Notes: generated from the letters alone by a model not told the origin. A stretch of DNA of 64,000 nt from Candidatus Dormiibacterota bacterium (GCA_003169845.1 PNAG01000028.1:145490-209489), one strand, 5' to 3'. Shown: positions 39,012 through 48,000, counted from the first letter of the stretch. Numbers and translations are program-made.

Positions 39012-40232
39012 TCATATCTGCCCTGACCGTGGCCAGGCGCCGAGCACCTGGCTGATTCGCGAGGCCGTTTCAGCCTGCTGGCCAGTGTCGAAGGTGAACG
39101 TCTTGCCGTCCGGCTGGGTGGCCGGCCCAAGGCCGCAGGTCGACCCGCACGTTGCTTCTTCGACATAGAAGAACGAAGTGGTGTTCAACCACACGGGTCC
39201 AGATCGGACGCTGGGGAGCTGGCCGCCGCTGCGCCCACCATGGCCGTAAAGCCAGACATGGGGCGTTCCCGCCGAGTCCCGCACCGTAAACGCGATGTTG
39301 TCGTCTCCGGGGTCTGCACGCGGCCGGATCCAGGCGAGCTGCTGCCCGAATGCCTGAGTGACCACCCCGCTGGTGTCCCACAGGCTGACCACCGAGCTGA
39401 CCGGCTGGCGGAAGTACAGGACGCTGCCGCTGCTTCCCCACGTCGCCATCGTGCCGAGCGGTTGAGAGTAGGCGAGGCTCCCATCTTGCGTGTGGTAGAT
39501 CTGGACGTGGTCTCCGCTGGAGCTGAATGTCTGTACGAGCGCGAAGTACGCACCATCCGACGAGAAGCTCAGGTATGCGTCGTCCTCGCTGGGATTGGCG
39601 CCCCGTCCGGGGACCGCGCCCAGCGTGGCCACGACCCGGTCCCCGCCACCGCTCAGCAGGTGCAGAGTGACGCCACCCGCGTCGGACGTGACGTAGGCGA
39701 GGAAGCCGCGATCGGGGCTCCAGGCGTGCAGGCCGTCCATATATGCGCCGCCCGTCCAGCTCGCGGCCACCGTCGACGTGCCCGTGAACAGGTCCAGGAA
39801 CCCGATCACGCTGTCCCCGGACGTGCTCCCATTTCCCTGGGTCGCGGACCACGAGATCGTGGTTTGCGTGACGAGCTGCGACGTCCACGAACCGGTGATG
39901 GTGCAGATCGGCCGCGGGTTGCGGGCGTCGGTGACGTCGGCGAGGATCGTGGCGGGCGAGCCCTGCATCACCACCAATGCCTCCTGCGTGGCCGGGGCGC
40001 CGGTGCAGCTGGCGTGCATCGCGGCCCAGGCGGGCACGGCCACCGGGCTTGGCGGCGCCGGCGGCGAGGGCGTGGGTGACGGACTCGGAAACGCGCTTGG
40101 CGTGGGTGTGGGCGACGGGCCGGCCGACGGACTCGAGGAAGGGCTTGACGACGGGCTCGAATGAGCGACCGCCGGGCCGTTCGCCGCGCAGCCGGCGACA
40201 GCTACCAGGACGCATGCGAGTACCAACCCCAT
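39012..40232 (-). CDS. lipoprotein with beta-propeller-like domain
   Basis: 406 residues from ATG 40232; GTG 40238 is an alternative and the frame is open further upstream. Lipoprotein signal LVLACVLVAVAGC (lipobox VAGC), then a long Pro/Ser/Thr linker (SSPSSSPSAGPSPTPTPS), then repeated blade-like segments (LHAWSPDRGFLAYVTSDAGG, AYLSFSSDGAYFALVQTF, NIAFTVRDSAGTPHVWLYG). These TolB/WD40-like blades suggest a secreted beta-propeller tethered to the membrane. Function unknown. Confidence 0.55.
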   Translation of the reverse strand: MGLVLACVLVAVAGCAANGPAVAHSSPSSSPSSSPSAGPSPTPTPSAFPSPSPTPSPPAPPSPVAVPAWAAMHASCTGAPATQEALVVMQGSPATILADVTDARNPRPICTITGSWTSQLVTQTTISWSATQGNGSTSGDSVIGFLDLFTGTSTVAASWTGGAYMDGLHAWSPDRGFLAYVTSDAGGVTLHLLSGGGDRVVATLGAVPGRGANPSEDDAYLSFSSDGAYFALVQTFSSSGDHVQIYHTQDGSLAYSQPLGTMATWGSSGSVLYFRQPVSSVVSLWDTSGVVTQAFGQQLAWIRPRADPGDDNIAFTVRDSAGTPHVWLYGHGGRSGGQLPSVRSGPVWLNTTSFFYVEEATCGSTCGLGPATQPDGKTFTFDTGQQAETASRISQVLGAWPRSGQI

Positions 40233-40382
40233 CCTCACGTGAGGTTGAAACGACCGAAGCGGGGCCCGCGTTACGCACGTCATCTTCTGGCGCAAGGGGC
40301 CAGAATAGGCGCTTATCGAATTGGGGCAAGCGCGTTAGGTCGTGACCTACCGATCGCGTCTAGCCAGGGGTTAAGGAGCCGG

Positions 40383-40826
40383 ATGAAGCTGGCAGGGCTG
40401 CTCGCTTTGGTGATGCTGCTGGCCGGCTGCACCAACCCGGTCCCGCTGACCGCGACGGTCGAAACCTCGGCCACCGAGAACGTTGTGGTTGCAGGGCTGG
40501 CACAGCTGGTGGTCAAGCTGACCAACACCGGTCCTGCCATCCCCCACCTCGGCCTGGTCTTCATGACCTCCGACAAGTGGTATGAGCATCACACGGTCTC
40601 CGACCTTGGTGGCTGCACGCTCGCGGCCGATGCATCGGCCTTCGACTGCGGAGACCTCGCCGCTGGGGCGAGTGCATCGTTCTCCATCATGGGCACCGCG
40701 AAGGACGCCGGCACCTACCACTACCAGATGGCTTTGCGGGAGCTGGTGCGCCCGTTCGACTATGTCAACGACCATCCGGACGGTGCCGCCGTCCAGACGT
40801 GGGACGAGACGATCACCGCGACTTGA
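40383..40826 (+). CDS. small predicted lipoprotein
   Basis: 147 residues from ATG 40383 with ribosome binding site aaggag. Lipoprotein signal LAGLLALVMLLAGC. Mature domain is a CARDB/DUF11-like beta sandwich (LAQLVVKLTNTGPAIPHLGLVF, LAAGASASFSIMGTAKDAGTYHYQMAL), with Cys in GGCTLAAD and FDCGDL. Function unknown. Confidence 0.6.
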   Translation: MKLAGLLALVMLLAGCTNPVPLTATVETSATENVVVAGLAQLVVKLTNTGPAIPHLGLVFMTSDKWYEHHTVSDLGGCTLAADASAFDCGDLAAGASASFSIMGTAKDAGTYHYQMALRELVRPFDYVNDHPDGAAVQTWDETITAT

Positions 40827-40919
40827 GGCCGTCGCCGATGTGAGTACGACCGCCAGCCAGCTCGACATGAGCGGCACCTCTCAACCCCCGCGTTTCGGCT
40901 ACTGAGCTAGCCACCAGGG

Positions 40920-40942
40920 CCGGCGCGCGCACTGCGCGCCGG
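40920..40942. terminator. GC-rich hairpin, possible terminator
   Basis: Perfect 9-base arms ccggcgcgc / gcgcgccgg around gcact, between the lipoprotein gene end and the GT87-like gene. There is no T-run on either strand, so it is a hairpin of uncertain role rather than a proven terminator. Confidence 0.35.
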
Positions 40943-40980
40943 TCCGTTCGCCACCGCCTGGCGGAGAATACCCGCGTCTG

Positions 40981-42137
40981 GTGACTCAACCGGAATCGCA
41001 TTCCGCCCGGCCGCCCTTGTGGCTTGCCTCAGCTGCCGTGGTCGCCGCCTGGGGCGCGCTCTACGACGTCGGCGTCTGGGCAGTTCAATTCGCCCGGCAG
41101 CCGGTGCACCCTGATTTCAGGATCTTTTACGTCGCCGCCGAAGCCGGCCTGCGCTTCGGGTGGTCCTGCATCTACGACCTCTCCACCTTGCGCGCGCTGT
41201 CCGCATCTTTCCCCGCGGGCCAGACCTACATCAATCCGGCGCTGCCTTTCATTCACCCACCCCTGCTGGCGTGGCTCATCGCGCCGCTTACCGCGTTGCC
41301 TGTCCCGGTCGCCTACGCGCTCTGGAGTGCTTTGTTGCTGGCGTCGCTCCTATGGGCGTGGTACATCGCGGCTCCCTACTCCGGCTTGCGCAAGCTCACG
41401 CTCCTCCTGCTGGCCCTTGCTATCTGGCCGGTGCTGGACGCCTTCTACTTCGCGCAGCCGTCGACCTTGCAGCTCGCGCTTGTCGCAGCGGCGTGGTGGC
41501 TCTGCACGAAGGAGAGGCCGCTTTCGGCTGGAGTCGCCCTAGCGTTCGCCACCGGCCTCAAGCCACACACGATCATCCTGGTTCCGCTGGCGCTCGCTGT
41601 CAGCGGTCGCTATCGACCATTTCTCGGCTGGCGGGCGCGAGCGGGGTGCTCGCCGTGGCTTTCGCGCTGACACTGGGACGGTCCGGCCTCAGCCTCTGGT
41701 GGCAAGCGCTCGTCTACGGGCAGTCCGACCCTGGGCAATCCCTCTACACGCTCGCGTATCTCTTCGGGTCCGGTCCGGTCGCCTACGCGCTCGAGGCGCT
41801 CCAGGGTGCCGCCGCACTGGTGATCGCCTGGCGCAGGCGAGCCGACCTCAGCGTGGTTTTTGCCGCGGGCATCGTCGGATCGCTTGCCTTCGCGTTTCAC
41901 CTTCACCAGTACGACTACATCGGGCTGATCCTTGTCGCGTGGTTGGTGCTGCGAAGCGCGCCGCCACTGTGGCACCGCCTGTGGCTTCTGGCCGGTGCCG
42001 GCACTTTGATGGCGCTCGAGCTGGGGCAGCCGATCCCGCAGCTCACCTGGGACCTGGGCTGGCTGGTGATCCTCGGGGCCGGCTCTTACGGAAGGCCGAC
42101 GGTGCCGTCGGAAGCAAGGGTCCAACCTGGATTGTGA
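40981..42137 (+). pseudogene. GT87-like membrane mannosyltransferase, frameshifted
   Basis: Two consecutive reading frames together make one polytopic protein. Frame one (GTG 40981 to a TGA at 41668-41670) reads MTQPESHSARPPLWL, VHPDFRIFYVAAEAGLR, YDLSTLRAL, INPALPFIHPPLLAWL, LKPHTIILVPLALAV. The second frame takes over near 41625-41635 and continues SLLAGASG-type hydrophobic sequence to 42137 (LSLWWQALVYGQSDPG, HLHQYDYIGLILVAWLVLR). The pattern matches DUF2029/GT87 polyprenyl-phosphate-mannose mannosyltransferases, which are about 400 residues. One missing base would restore a single frame. The 3' end overlaps the opposing VOC gene by 52 bases. Confidence 0.7.
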
Positions 42138-42478
42138 GCAACCTCCCACACATACCCGTCGGGATCGGCAAAGGCGCCTGTGTAGCCACCCCAATCGGCG
42201 CGCACGGCCTGCCGGTGAATCGTCCCGCCGGCACGCTGTGCCGCCATGAGCAAGGTGTCGACCTCCTCCGGTGAGCGGACGTTATGGGCCAGCTCGATCC
42301 CGGGCGCGCCGTGCCCGCCGAGAGCGGTCCACAGCCCGAAGATCATTCCCCCGGCCTGGAAGAACGCGATCTCATCGTCGGGCTGCTGTGCCCCTCGCCA
42401 GCCGAGCGCCTCATAGAATGCTCGAGCGCGGTGCAGGTCGCTCACTCCGAGAGTCACGAGACTGATCCGCTGCTCCAT
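42086..42478 (-). CDS. VOC family protein (glyoxalase/bleomycin resistance-like)
   Basis: 130 residues: TLGVSDLHRARAFYEALGW, DEIAFFQAGGMIFGLW, then a second half ending GYTGAFADPDGYVWEVAHNPGW. This is the paired beta-alpha-beta-beta-beta module of the vicinal oxygen chelate superfamily, with metal ligands such as the Glu of VWEV. Function not predictable. The gene ends inside the GT87-like gene on the opposite strand. Confidence 0.85.
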   Translation of the reverse strand: MEQRISLVTLGVSDLHRARAFYEALGWRGAQQPDDEIAFFQAGGMIFGLWTALGGHGAPGIELAHNVRSPEEVDTLLMAAQRAGGTIHRQAVRADWGGYTGAFADPDGYVWEVAHNPGWTLASDGTVGLP

Positions 42479-42532
42479 TCACGAAGTATGTTGGTCTGAG
42501 TTTCTGTTTGCGGATTGCCGAGAGGAGGCCTG

Positions 42533-43648
42533 ATGGCCAAGGTACGTTTACTCGTCGGAACCCATAAAGGCGCTTTCGTGCTCACCTCGGACGAACGCCG
42601 CCAGCAGTGGAAGGTCGAAGGACCGCACTTCGCGGGGTGGGACGTGTACCACGTCAAGGGCTCTCCGGCCGACCCGGACCGGCTCTACGCAGCGCAGTCG
42701 CGCGGTTGGTTCGGCCAGGTCGTTCAGCGCTCGGACGACGGGGGCGCCACGTGGGAGCCGGTCAGCAATGAGTTCCGGTACGAAGGCGCGACGAGCACGC
42801 ACAAGTGGTACGACAATACCGACCATCCCTACGAGTTCTTGCGCGCGTGGCACCTCGAGCCGTCCCTGACCGACCCTGACACGGTTTATGCAGGAGTCGA
42901 GGACGCCGCCCTGTTCCGCACGACCGACGCCGGCAAGACGTGGGAAGAGCTCCCGGGGCTCCGCACCCACCCCACAGCGTCCACCTGGGCGCCGGGGGCG
43001 GGCGGCCTGTGCCTGCACACCATCATCCTCGACAAGGACAATCCCGACCGCATCGTCACGGCGATCTCGTCTGCCGGCGCCTTTCGGAGCGACGACGCGG
43101 GCAAGACGTGGCGAACGATCACCAAGGGCTTGCACTCCAACTACATTCCCGACCCGGACGCGGAGGTCGGCCATTGCGTGCACCACATCGCGATGCATCC
43201 GAGCCGTCCCAACGTGCTGTACATGCAGAAGCACTGGGACGTGATGCGCAGCGACAACACGGGCGACTCGTGGCATGAGATCAGCGGCAACCTCCCAACC
43301 GATTTCGGTTTCGTGATCGATGTGCATGCGCATGAGCCGGAGACCATCTACGTCGTCCCGATCAAGAGCGACTCCGACCATTTCGTACCGGACGGCAAGC
43401 TCCGCGTCTACCGCAGCCGCACCGGTGGCAACGAGTGGGAGGCGCTCACCAAAGGCCTGCCCCAGGAGGACTGCTACGTCAACGTGCTGCGTGACGCCAT
43501 GACTGTCGACTCGCTCGACTCTTGTGGCGTTTACTTCGGCACCACTGGCGGCCAGGTGTACGGGTCGGCCGACGGTGGCGATAGCTGGAACGCGATCGTG
43601 CACGACCTGCCGGCCGTGCTGTCGGTCGAGGTGCAGACCCTGGCGTGA
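42533..43648 (+). CDS. BNR/Asp-box repeat beta-propeller protein
   Basis: 371 residues from ATG 42533 with ribosome binding site agaggagg. N-terminus [19 protein letters not shown], then at least six Asp-box-like repeats: [59 protein letters not shown] and [12 protein letters not shown]. No signal peptide, so a cytosolic six-bladed BNR-type propeller is likely. Sialidase catalytic residues were not identified. The GTG of the MoaD-like gene overlaps its stop by four bases, suggesting the two proteins act together. Confidence 0.8.
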   Translation: MAKVRLLVGTHKGAFVLTSDERRQQWKVEGPHFAGWDVYHVKGSPADPDRLYAAQSRGWFGQVVQRSDDGGATWEPVSNEFRYEGATSTHKWYDNTDHPYEFLRAWHLEPSLTDPDTVYAGVEDAALFRTTDAGKTWEELPGLRTHPTASTWAPGAGGLCLHTIILDKDNPDRIVTAISSAGAFRSDDAGKTWRTITKGLHSNYIPDPDAEVGHCVHHIAMHPSRPNVLYMQKHWDVMRSDNTGDSWHEISGNLPTDFGFVIDVHAHEPETIYVVPIKSDSDHFVPDGKLRVYRSRTGGNEWEALTKGLPQEDCYVNVLRDAMTVDSLDSCGVYFGTTGGQVYGSADGGDSWNAIVHDLPAVLSVEVQTLA

Positions 43649-43950
43649 TCCGCGTCGAGCTGCCGGCGAACCTGCGCACGCTTGCGAACGTCGGTCGCGA
43701 GGTCGAGCTGAAGGTCGACGGCCCGGTAACACAGCGCTCGGTGCTCGATGCGCTCGAGGCGACCTATCCGATGCTGCGCGGAACGATCCGGGATCAGGTC
43801 ACCCAAAAGCGACGAGCGATGCTCAGGTTCTTCGCCTGCGAGGAGGACCTCTCCGACGAGCCTCTTGACGCGCCGTTGCCCCAGGAGGTCGCTGAGGGAC
43901 GAGAGCCGTACCTGGTCGTGGGCGCGATCGCCGGCGGCAGCCCAGGATAA
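43645..43950 (+). CDS. MoaD/ThiS-like ubiquitin-fold protein
   Basis: 101 residues from GTG 43645, in GTGA overlap with the BNR gene. Beta-grasp fold: [66 protein letters not shown]. Authentic MoaD and ThiS end in Gly-Gly, which becomes adenylated and thiocarboxylated. Here three more residues (SPG) follow the GG, so processing by a protease, as known for CysO/QbsE-type carrier proteins, would be needed. No moaE/thiG-like partner is adjacent. Confidence 0.7.
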   Translation: MIRVELPANLRTLANVGREVELKVDGPVTQRSVLDALEATYPMLRGTIRDQVTQKRRAMLRFFACEEDLSDEPLDAPLPQEVAEGREPYLVVGAIAGGSPG

Positions 43951-43974
43951 ACCAACCGACCGAAAGCAGATCCG

Positions 43975-44934
43975 ATGAGCCACCTGTACCCGGAGATCGA
44001 GCCCTACGACCAGGGAATGCTCGACGTGGGCGACAGCAACCTCATTTACTGGGAGACCTGCGGCAACCCGGCGGGAAAGCCGGCCGTCATGTTCCACGGC
44101 GGTCCGGGCTCGGGTTGTAGCCCCTACTGGCGTCGGTACTTCAATCCAGCCACGTATCGCGTCGTGTTGTTCGACCAGCGCGGCTGCGGGCGCAGCACCC
44201 CGCACGCGAGCGATCCCGCGGTCGGCCTCGCGTCGAACACCACCCAGCACCTAATCGCGGACATCGAGCGGCTTAGAGAGCAGCTCGCGATCGAACGCTG
44301 GCTGGTGGCCGGCGGCTCATGGGGCACCACGCTTGCGCTCGCTTACGCCGAAGACTTGCCCGAGCACGTCTCCGAGATGGTGCTCTTCAGCGTCGGGACG
44401 ACCACTCACCGAGATGTGCAGTGGGTGACGCGCGATGCGGGCCGGTACTTCCCGGAGGAGTGGGCCCGGTTCCGTGACGGCGTACCCGCGGCGGATCGCG
44501 ACGGCGACCTGATCGCCGCGTACTACCGGCTGCTCCACGATCCCGATACCGCCGTGCGCGAGAAGGCCGCCGGCGATTGGTGCCGCTGGGAAGACACGCA
44601 CGTTGCCGTGCGATCGGACCACAAGCACGACACGCGCTACGACGATCCCCGCTTCCGGATGGCCTTCGCGCGGCTCGTCACGCATTACTGGCACCACGCT
44701 GCTTTCCTCGAGGACGGCGCCCTTATACGTGACGCAGGCCGGCTGGCCGGAATACCAGGAGTCTTGATCCACGGCCGGATCGACCTCAGCTCTCCGCTTG
44801 ACGTCCCCTGGCGGCTGAATGAGGCGTGGCCGGGCAGCCGGCTGATCGTAATCGACGACGCCGGCCATGGCACCGGCCAGCCTGGAATTGGAGAGGCGGT
44901 ACTGGCCGCGATCGACGGGTTCGCCGGCGTTTAG
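43975..44934 (+). CDS. pip: proline iminopeptidase (alpha/beta hydrolase, S33)
   Basis: 319 residues, close to the usual about 315. Oxyanion-hole HGGPGSGCSPYWRRYFNP, FDQRGCGRSTPHAS, nucleophile elbow VAGGSWGTTLALAYA (Ser), DWCRWED in the cap, Asp in LIHGRIDLSSPLDVPW, and His in DDAGHGTGQPG, the complete S33 prolyl-iminopeptidase pattern. It removes N-terminal proline from peptides in the cytosol. Probably transcribed with the BNR/MoaD pair upstream (24-base gap). Confidence 0.92.
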   Translation: MSHLYPEIEPYDQGMLDVGDSNLIYWETCGNPAGKPAVMFHGGPGSGCSPYWRRYFNPATYRVVLFDQRGCGRSTPHASDPAVGLASNTTQHLIADIERLREQLAIERWLVAGGSWGTTLALAYAEDLPEHVSEMVLFSVGTTTHRDVQWVTRDAGRYFPEEWARFRDGVPAADRDGDLIAAYYRLLHDPDTAVREKAAGDWCRWEDTHVAVRSDHKHDTRYDDPRFRMAFARLVTHYWHHAAFLEDGALIRDAGRLAGIPGVLIHGRIDLSSPLDVPWRLNEAWPGSRLIVIDDAGHGTGQPGIGEAVLAAIDGFAGV

Positions 44935-44941
44935 AACGAGG

Positions 44942-45586
44942 TCAGGACGCCCTCTTCACGATCCGGTACTTGATGTGTGTCACCGCAGGTGAGGCGACCA
45001 CCTCGACCGGCTCCAGCACCGGATCGCCGACGTCATCGAGCAGCCGCTCTCCGGAACCCAAAAGGATGGGCACGATGTGCAGGTAGAGCTCATCGAGACT
45101 ACCCGTGGCGAGGAATTGCCTGACCGTGCTGGCACCGCCGGCGATCCCCACGACCCGATCGCCGGCGGCGGCCTGGGCTTGCTTCAGCGCCGTCGCCACC
45201 CCATCGGTGACGAACGTGAACGTGGTGCCGCCCTGCATCGTCAAGGGTGGGCGCGCGTGGTGTGTGAGCACGAAGACCGGCGCGTGATAAGGGGGCTCGT
45301 CGCCCCACCAGCCCTTCCAATCGTGATCCCATCTTCCGGACCCGCCGCCGAACATGTTGCGGCCCATGATGTAGGCGCCGACGCCCTTGCCGACCTCGCC
45401 GGCGACCTCAGAGTCGGCACCGTCGTCGCCGCCCTCCTCTTCGTGCTGCCGGCGCCAGCTCGCGGTCGCGAACACCCAATCGTGAAGACGCATCCCGCCT
45501 TCGCCGATCGGGTTTTCAAGGCTCTGATTCGGCCCGGCGACGAAGCCATCCAGCGAGATCGAGATCTGGCATGTGACCAAGCCCAT
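44942..45586 (-). CDS. dihydrofolate reductase family protein (RibD C-terminal fold)
   Basis: 214 residues. N-terminal ISISLDGFVAGPNQS, middle GAYIMGRNMFGG and WWGDEPPYHAPVFVLTHHARPP, then FTFVTDGVATALKQA, AGDRVVGIAGGASTVRQFLATGSLDELYLHIVPILLGSGERL: the pattern of the RibD-C/DHFR-like family. These reductases act on pteridine-like or unknown substrates; the folate enzyme itself is not implied. Convergent with pip. Divergent from the DUF1801 gene, with about 170 bases of shared promoter region. Confidence 0.87.
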   Translation of the reverse strand: MGLVTCQISISLDGFVAGPNQSLENPIGEGGMRLHDWVFATASWRRQHEEEGGDDGADSEVAGEVGKGVGAYIMGRNMFGGGSGRWDHDWKGWWGDEPPYHAPVFVLTHHARPPLTMQGGTTFTFVTDGVATALKQAQAAAGDRVVGIAGGASTVRQFLATGSLDELYLHIVPILLGSGERLLDDVGDPVLEPVEVVASPAVTHIKYRIVKRAS

Positions 45587-45758
45587 GTGCCTATGATCGC
45601 CGACTTCGCCGTCATCAAGAATTCCGCCGGTTTGGCCTCAGCGCGAGTTTTCAGGTGACCTCAGAGGCAAAATCCCGTCTCATCGTCGCTGCCTCTAACG
45701 GGCCGGTCGGCAATGTGTTACGTCAGACGGAAGGGCGCCCACACTTCAAAATGACCAG

Positions 45759-46133
45759 GTGACACCTCGGGGGATCGACGAATACCTGGCCGCGGTCGAT
45801 GAGCCGAAGCGAACGACGCTACAGGAGTTGCGGCAGACGATCCTCGGCATCATCCCGGATGCCGAGGAGTGCATTTCGTACGGCATGCCGGCCTTCCGGC
45901 TGGAGGGCAAGGTGATCGCCGGGTTCGCCGCCTTCAAGAACCACCTCAGCTACCTGCCTCATAGCGGATCGGTACTTCGAGAGCTGTCCGTCGATCTGGC
46001 CGGCTATGAGAGCACACCGGGGTCATTGCACTTCCCGATCGACCGGCCACTTCCGAAAGCGCTGGTCAGGAAGCTCATCGCCACTCGCCTCAACGAGGTT
46101 CATGGGCGTGCGTCTACAACGCCTGGGTCCTGA
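45759..46133 (+). CDS. DUF1801 / YdhG-like protein
   Basis: 124 residues from GTG 45759: IDEYLAAVDEPKRTTLQELRQTILGIIPDAEECISYGMPAFRLEGKVIAGFAAFKNHLSYLPHSG, then FPIDRPLPKALVRKLIATRLNE. This is the iron-chaperone-like frataxin-related fold (DUF1801), with conserved IxYGMP and F-x-x-K-x-H-x-x-x-x-P blocks. Function not established; often found near DinB-like genes. Followed about 90 bases later by the DinB gene on the same strand. Confidence 0.85.
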   Translation: MTPRGIDEYLAAVDEPKRTTLQELRQTILGIIPDAEECISYGMPAFRLEGKVIAGFAAFKNHLSYLPHSGSVLRELSVDLAGYESTPGSLHFPIDRPLPKALVRKLIATRLNEVHGRASTTPGS

Positions 46134-46226
46134 TCGCGGAAGTATCGGGCTGAGCGCCGGTTCGGCCAGGCGATGTCAAGGTTTGCTGTCCACGAAACCT
46201 GAAAGGAGAAGTAACTTAACCAGCTG

Positions 46227-46790
46227 ATGGCTGCACACCCGCGTTCTCTTGGGGAGACGCTTTTACGTTTCTACAGGCTCACGCATCAACGGTTGTTGAC
46301 GGCGACGGAGGAGCTGTCTCCCGAGCAATTCATCTGGAGCGCAGGTCAAAGTCTTCACTCAGTCGCCTGGCAGCTGTGGCACGCCGCCCGCTGGGACGAC
46401 GTTCTCGCCTCCTACTTTCACAGGGCCCAGGCTCAGGATCCTCGAACGCAGGTCTGGGAGAGAGAATCGCTGGCGGATCGATGGTCCCTGGCCTCGGGCT
46501 CGATGGGCCGGCGCGACACCGGAACCGAAATGTCGGACGAGGCGGCGGAAGAGATTCGATTCCCGGATCAGAAGGAAGTCGTGGGCTACGCCAGACTCGC
46601 CTTCGCCTACGCGGAGGCGGCGATCGAGCTCATACCGGATGATCTGTTGCTGGCGGTCGCGAAGGGTGATCCGGATGGCGACACGCGACTCGACAACGTC
46701 CTCATCTACCTGGAACACCTGAGCCGCCATCTCGGGATGATCGAGTCGATTCGCGGACTTCAGGGGGTGATCGGCTCCTCCACCCGCTGA
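46227..46790 (+). CDS. DinB-family protein
   Basis: 187 residues: TLLRFYRLTHQRLLTATEELSPEQFIWSAGQSLHSVAWQLWHAARWDDVL, then EVVGYARLAFAYAEAAIELI, and a final helix with LDNVLIYLEHLSRHLGMIESIRGLQGV. The three metal-binding His positions of the DinB four-helix bundle (H near SLHSVAWQLWHAARW, and HLSRHLG) are visible. Members are metal-dependent, sometimes mycothiol- or bacillithiol-dependent transferases. The single AGG-rich stretch lies 20 bases upstream of ATG. Confidence 0.85.
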   Translation: MAAHPRSLGETLLRFYRLTHQRLLTATEELSPEQFIWSAGQSLHSVAWQLWHAARWDDVLASYFHRAQAQDPRTQVWERESLADRWSLASGSMGRRDTGTEMSDEAAEEIRFPDQKEVVGYARLAFAYAEAAIELIPDDLLLAVAKGDPDGDTRLDNVLIYLEHLSRHLGMIESIRGLQGVIGSSTR

Positions 46791-46877
46791 CGGCTGAGGC
46801 CGGTCCTCCGGCCGGGTAGATTTGAGATACGGCGATCAGGTTCAGTTAGGACATCCGACCGGCTGGCGTCGCCACCA

Positions 46878-47336
46878 TCACGACCAAGAATTAGTGACGG
46901 CGCTATCCAACCGGAATGTAGGGTGATTGGCACTCGCTCTAGCGAAGTCGTCGTCTGACGCACCAGCTGCGACTGTTAGGAAAGCCCTGCCACCGCGCAC
47001 GCTGCGAGCGAACTCACGCACGATCGGCAGTCGTTCGTTGACCGGTAACTCTGTGAGTTGGACCCGCTCGCTGAGCCGACCGCGCGCAATGAGTCCCCAT
47101 CCTGCTGCGCGAGCGTTCCTGACCCAGTCCGAGGTCTCCCATCCGGCAACGATGTAGCGGTGACCGTCAATCTCGACAGTGGCAACCGGGGTCGTCCGCA
47201 GAAGTCCGGTTCTGCGTCCCGGGACCGAAAGCAACCGCTGTGGGCCGGGGCCGAGCCCACGCCGAAGCAAGGGAACATTGAGCCAGTTGGCGAACGTCAA
47301 CCAGGGCGGCGGGCGGCGAGCGGGCTGGCCAGTCAC
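46878..47336 (-). CDS. nitroreductase/quinone reductase family protein (DUF385, F420-type)
   Basis: 152 residues from GTG 47336: FANWLNVPLLRRGLGPGPQRLLSVPGRRTGLLRTTPVATVEIDGHRYIVAGWETSDWVRNARAAGWG, followed by ERVQLTELPVNERLPIVREFA. The PGRxTGxxRxxPVxxxxxxGxxYxVAxxxxxxxWxxNxxAAP pattern is the DUF385/deazaflavin-dependent nitroreductase family (Ddn-like), which uses reduced coenzyme F420. Its actual substrate is unknown. Confidence 0.85.
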   Translation of the reverse strand: MTGQPARRPPPWLTFANWLNVPLLRRGLGPGPQRLLSVPGRRTGLLRTTPVATVEIDGHRYIVAGWETSDWVRNARAAGWGLIARGRLSERVQLTELPVNERLPIVREFARSVRGGRAFLTVAAGASDDDFARASANHPTFRLDSAVTNSWS

Positions 47337-47401
47337 TATCGCCAGTCTGCTCGAAGCCAGCGCGAAGGTTCAGTCAAGTTGAGCGGCCGGCAGCATGGAA
47401 G

Positions 47402-47475
47402 TAGCCCCGGCGGGGTTCGAACCCGCGATCTCAGCCTTGAGAGGGCTGCGTCCTAGACCACTAGACGACGGGGCC
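47402..47475 (-). tRNA. tRNA-Glu (CUC)
   Basis: Minus-strand 74-base cloverleaf: acceptor ggccccg/cggggct (one G-T at the end pair), anticodon arm cagcc-ctctcaa-ggctg with anticodon CTC, T arm gcggg-ttcgaac-cccgc. No CCA encoded. Confidence 0.95.
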
Positions 47476-47481
47476 ACGTTC

Positions 47482-47556
47482 TGGTGGGCGGCATTGGGTT
47501 TGAACCAATGACCTCTCGCGTGTGAGGCGAGCGCTCTCCCACTGAGCTAGCCGCCC
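47482..47556 (-). tRNA. tRNA-Val (CAC)
   Basis: Minus-strand cloverleaf of 72 bases plus an encoded CCA: acceptor gggcggc/gccgccc, anticodon arm ctcgc-ctcacac-gcgag with anticodon CAC, T arm attgg-ttcaaac-ccaat. Six bases from the tRNA-Glu gene, so the two are probably co-transcribed. Confidence 0.95.
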
Positions 47557-47599
47557 CATGGGAGCACTCATTCTACCTACCCTCGTACGATCCTCTTCC

Positions 47600-47953
47600 A
47601 TGGCCACCCCACTGGCGCAGCGTCATTGCGTGGTGTGCAAGCCGGGCACCCCACCGCTCCCCAGGGAGGAGATCGACGGCCTTCTCGAAGAGGTCACCGG
47701 CTGGGACGTCGAGGAGGCCGACGGCCACCTTCGCCTCAGCCGAATTGTCAAGTTCAAGGGATTTATGCCCGGGGTCGATCTGGTCAACCGGATCGCCCCC
47801 ATCGCGGAGGCGGAGGGCCACCACCCCGACCTTCTCCTCTCCTACGGATCGCTCACGATCCAGCTCTGGACCCACGCCGCCGGAGGCCTCACAAATAACG
47901 ATTTCATCCTCGCAGCCCGACTCGACCAGGCCATTTCACCAAGTCTTAACTGA
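47600..47953 (+). CDS. 4a-hydroxytetrahydrobiopterin (pterin-4a-carbinolamine) dehydratase
   Basis: 117 residues from ATG 47600. N-terminal HCVVCKPGTPPLPREEIDGLLEEVTGWDVEE, then RIVKFKGFMPGVDLVNRIAPIAEAEGHHPDLLLSYGSLTIQLWTHAAGGLTNNDFILAARLD, which is the conserved PCD/DCoH active-site His pair (GHHP) and WTH region. It regenerates the pterin cofactor after aromatic-amino-acid hydroxylase turnover; a role in another pterin pathway is possible, since no hydroxylase gene is near. Confidence 0.9.
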   Translation: MATPLAQRHCVVCKPGTPPLPREEIDGLLEEVTGWDVEEADGHLRLSRIVKFKGFMPGVDLVNRIAPIAEAEGHHPDLLLSYGSLTIQLWTHAAGGLTNNDFILAARLDQAISPSLN

Positions 47954-48000
47954 CTTTCCTTAGTTTTGTCGGCAATGCCGTGATAGCTTCTTCCGGCTTG

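Noticed and set aside
39070-40329. Alternative long minus-strand frame overlapping the beta-propeller lipoprotein
   Set aside because: It lacks a signal peptide and hydrophobic pattern; the 39012-40232 frame has a lipobox and blade-like repeats.
46760-46963. Short minus-strand frame between DinB and DUF385 genes
   Set aside because: Low-complexity basic residues and overlap with both neighbours; no start signal.
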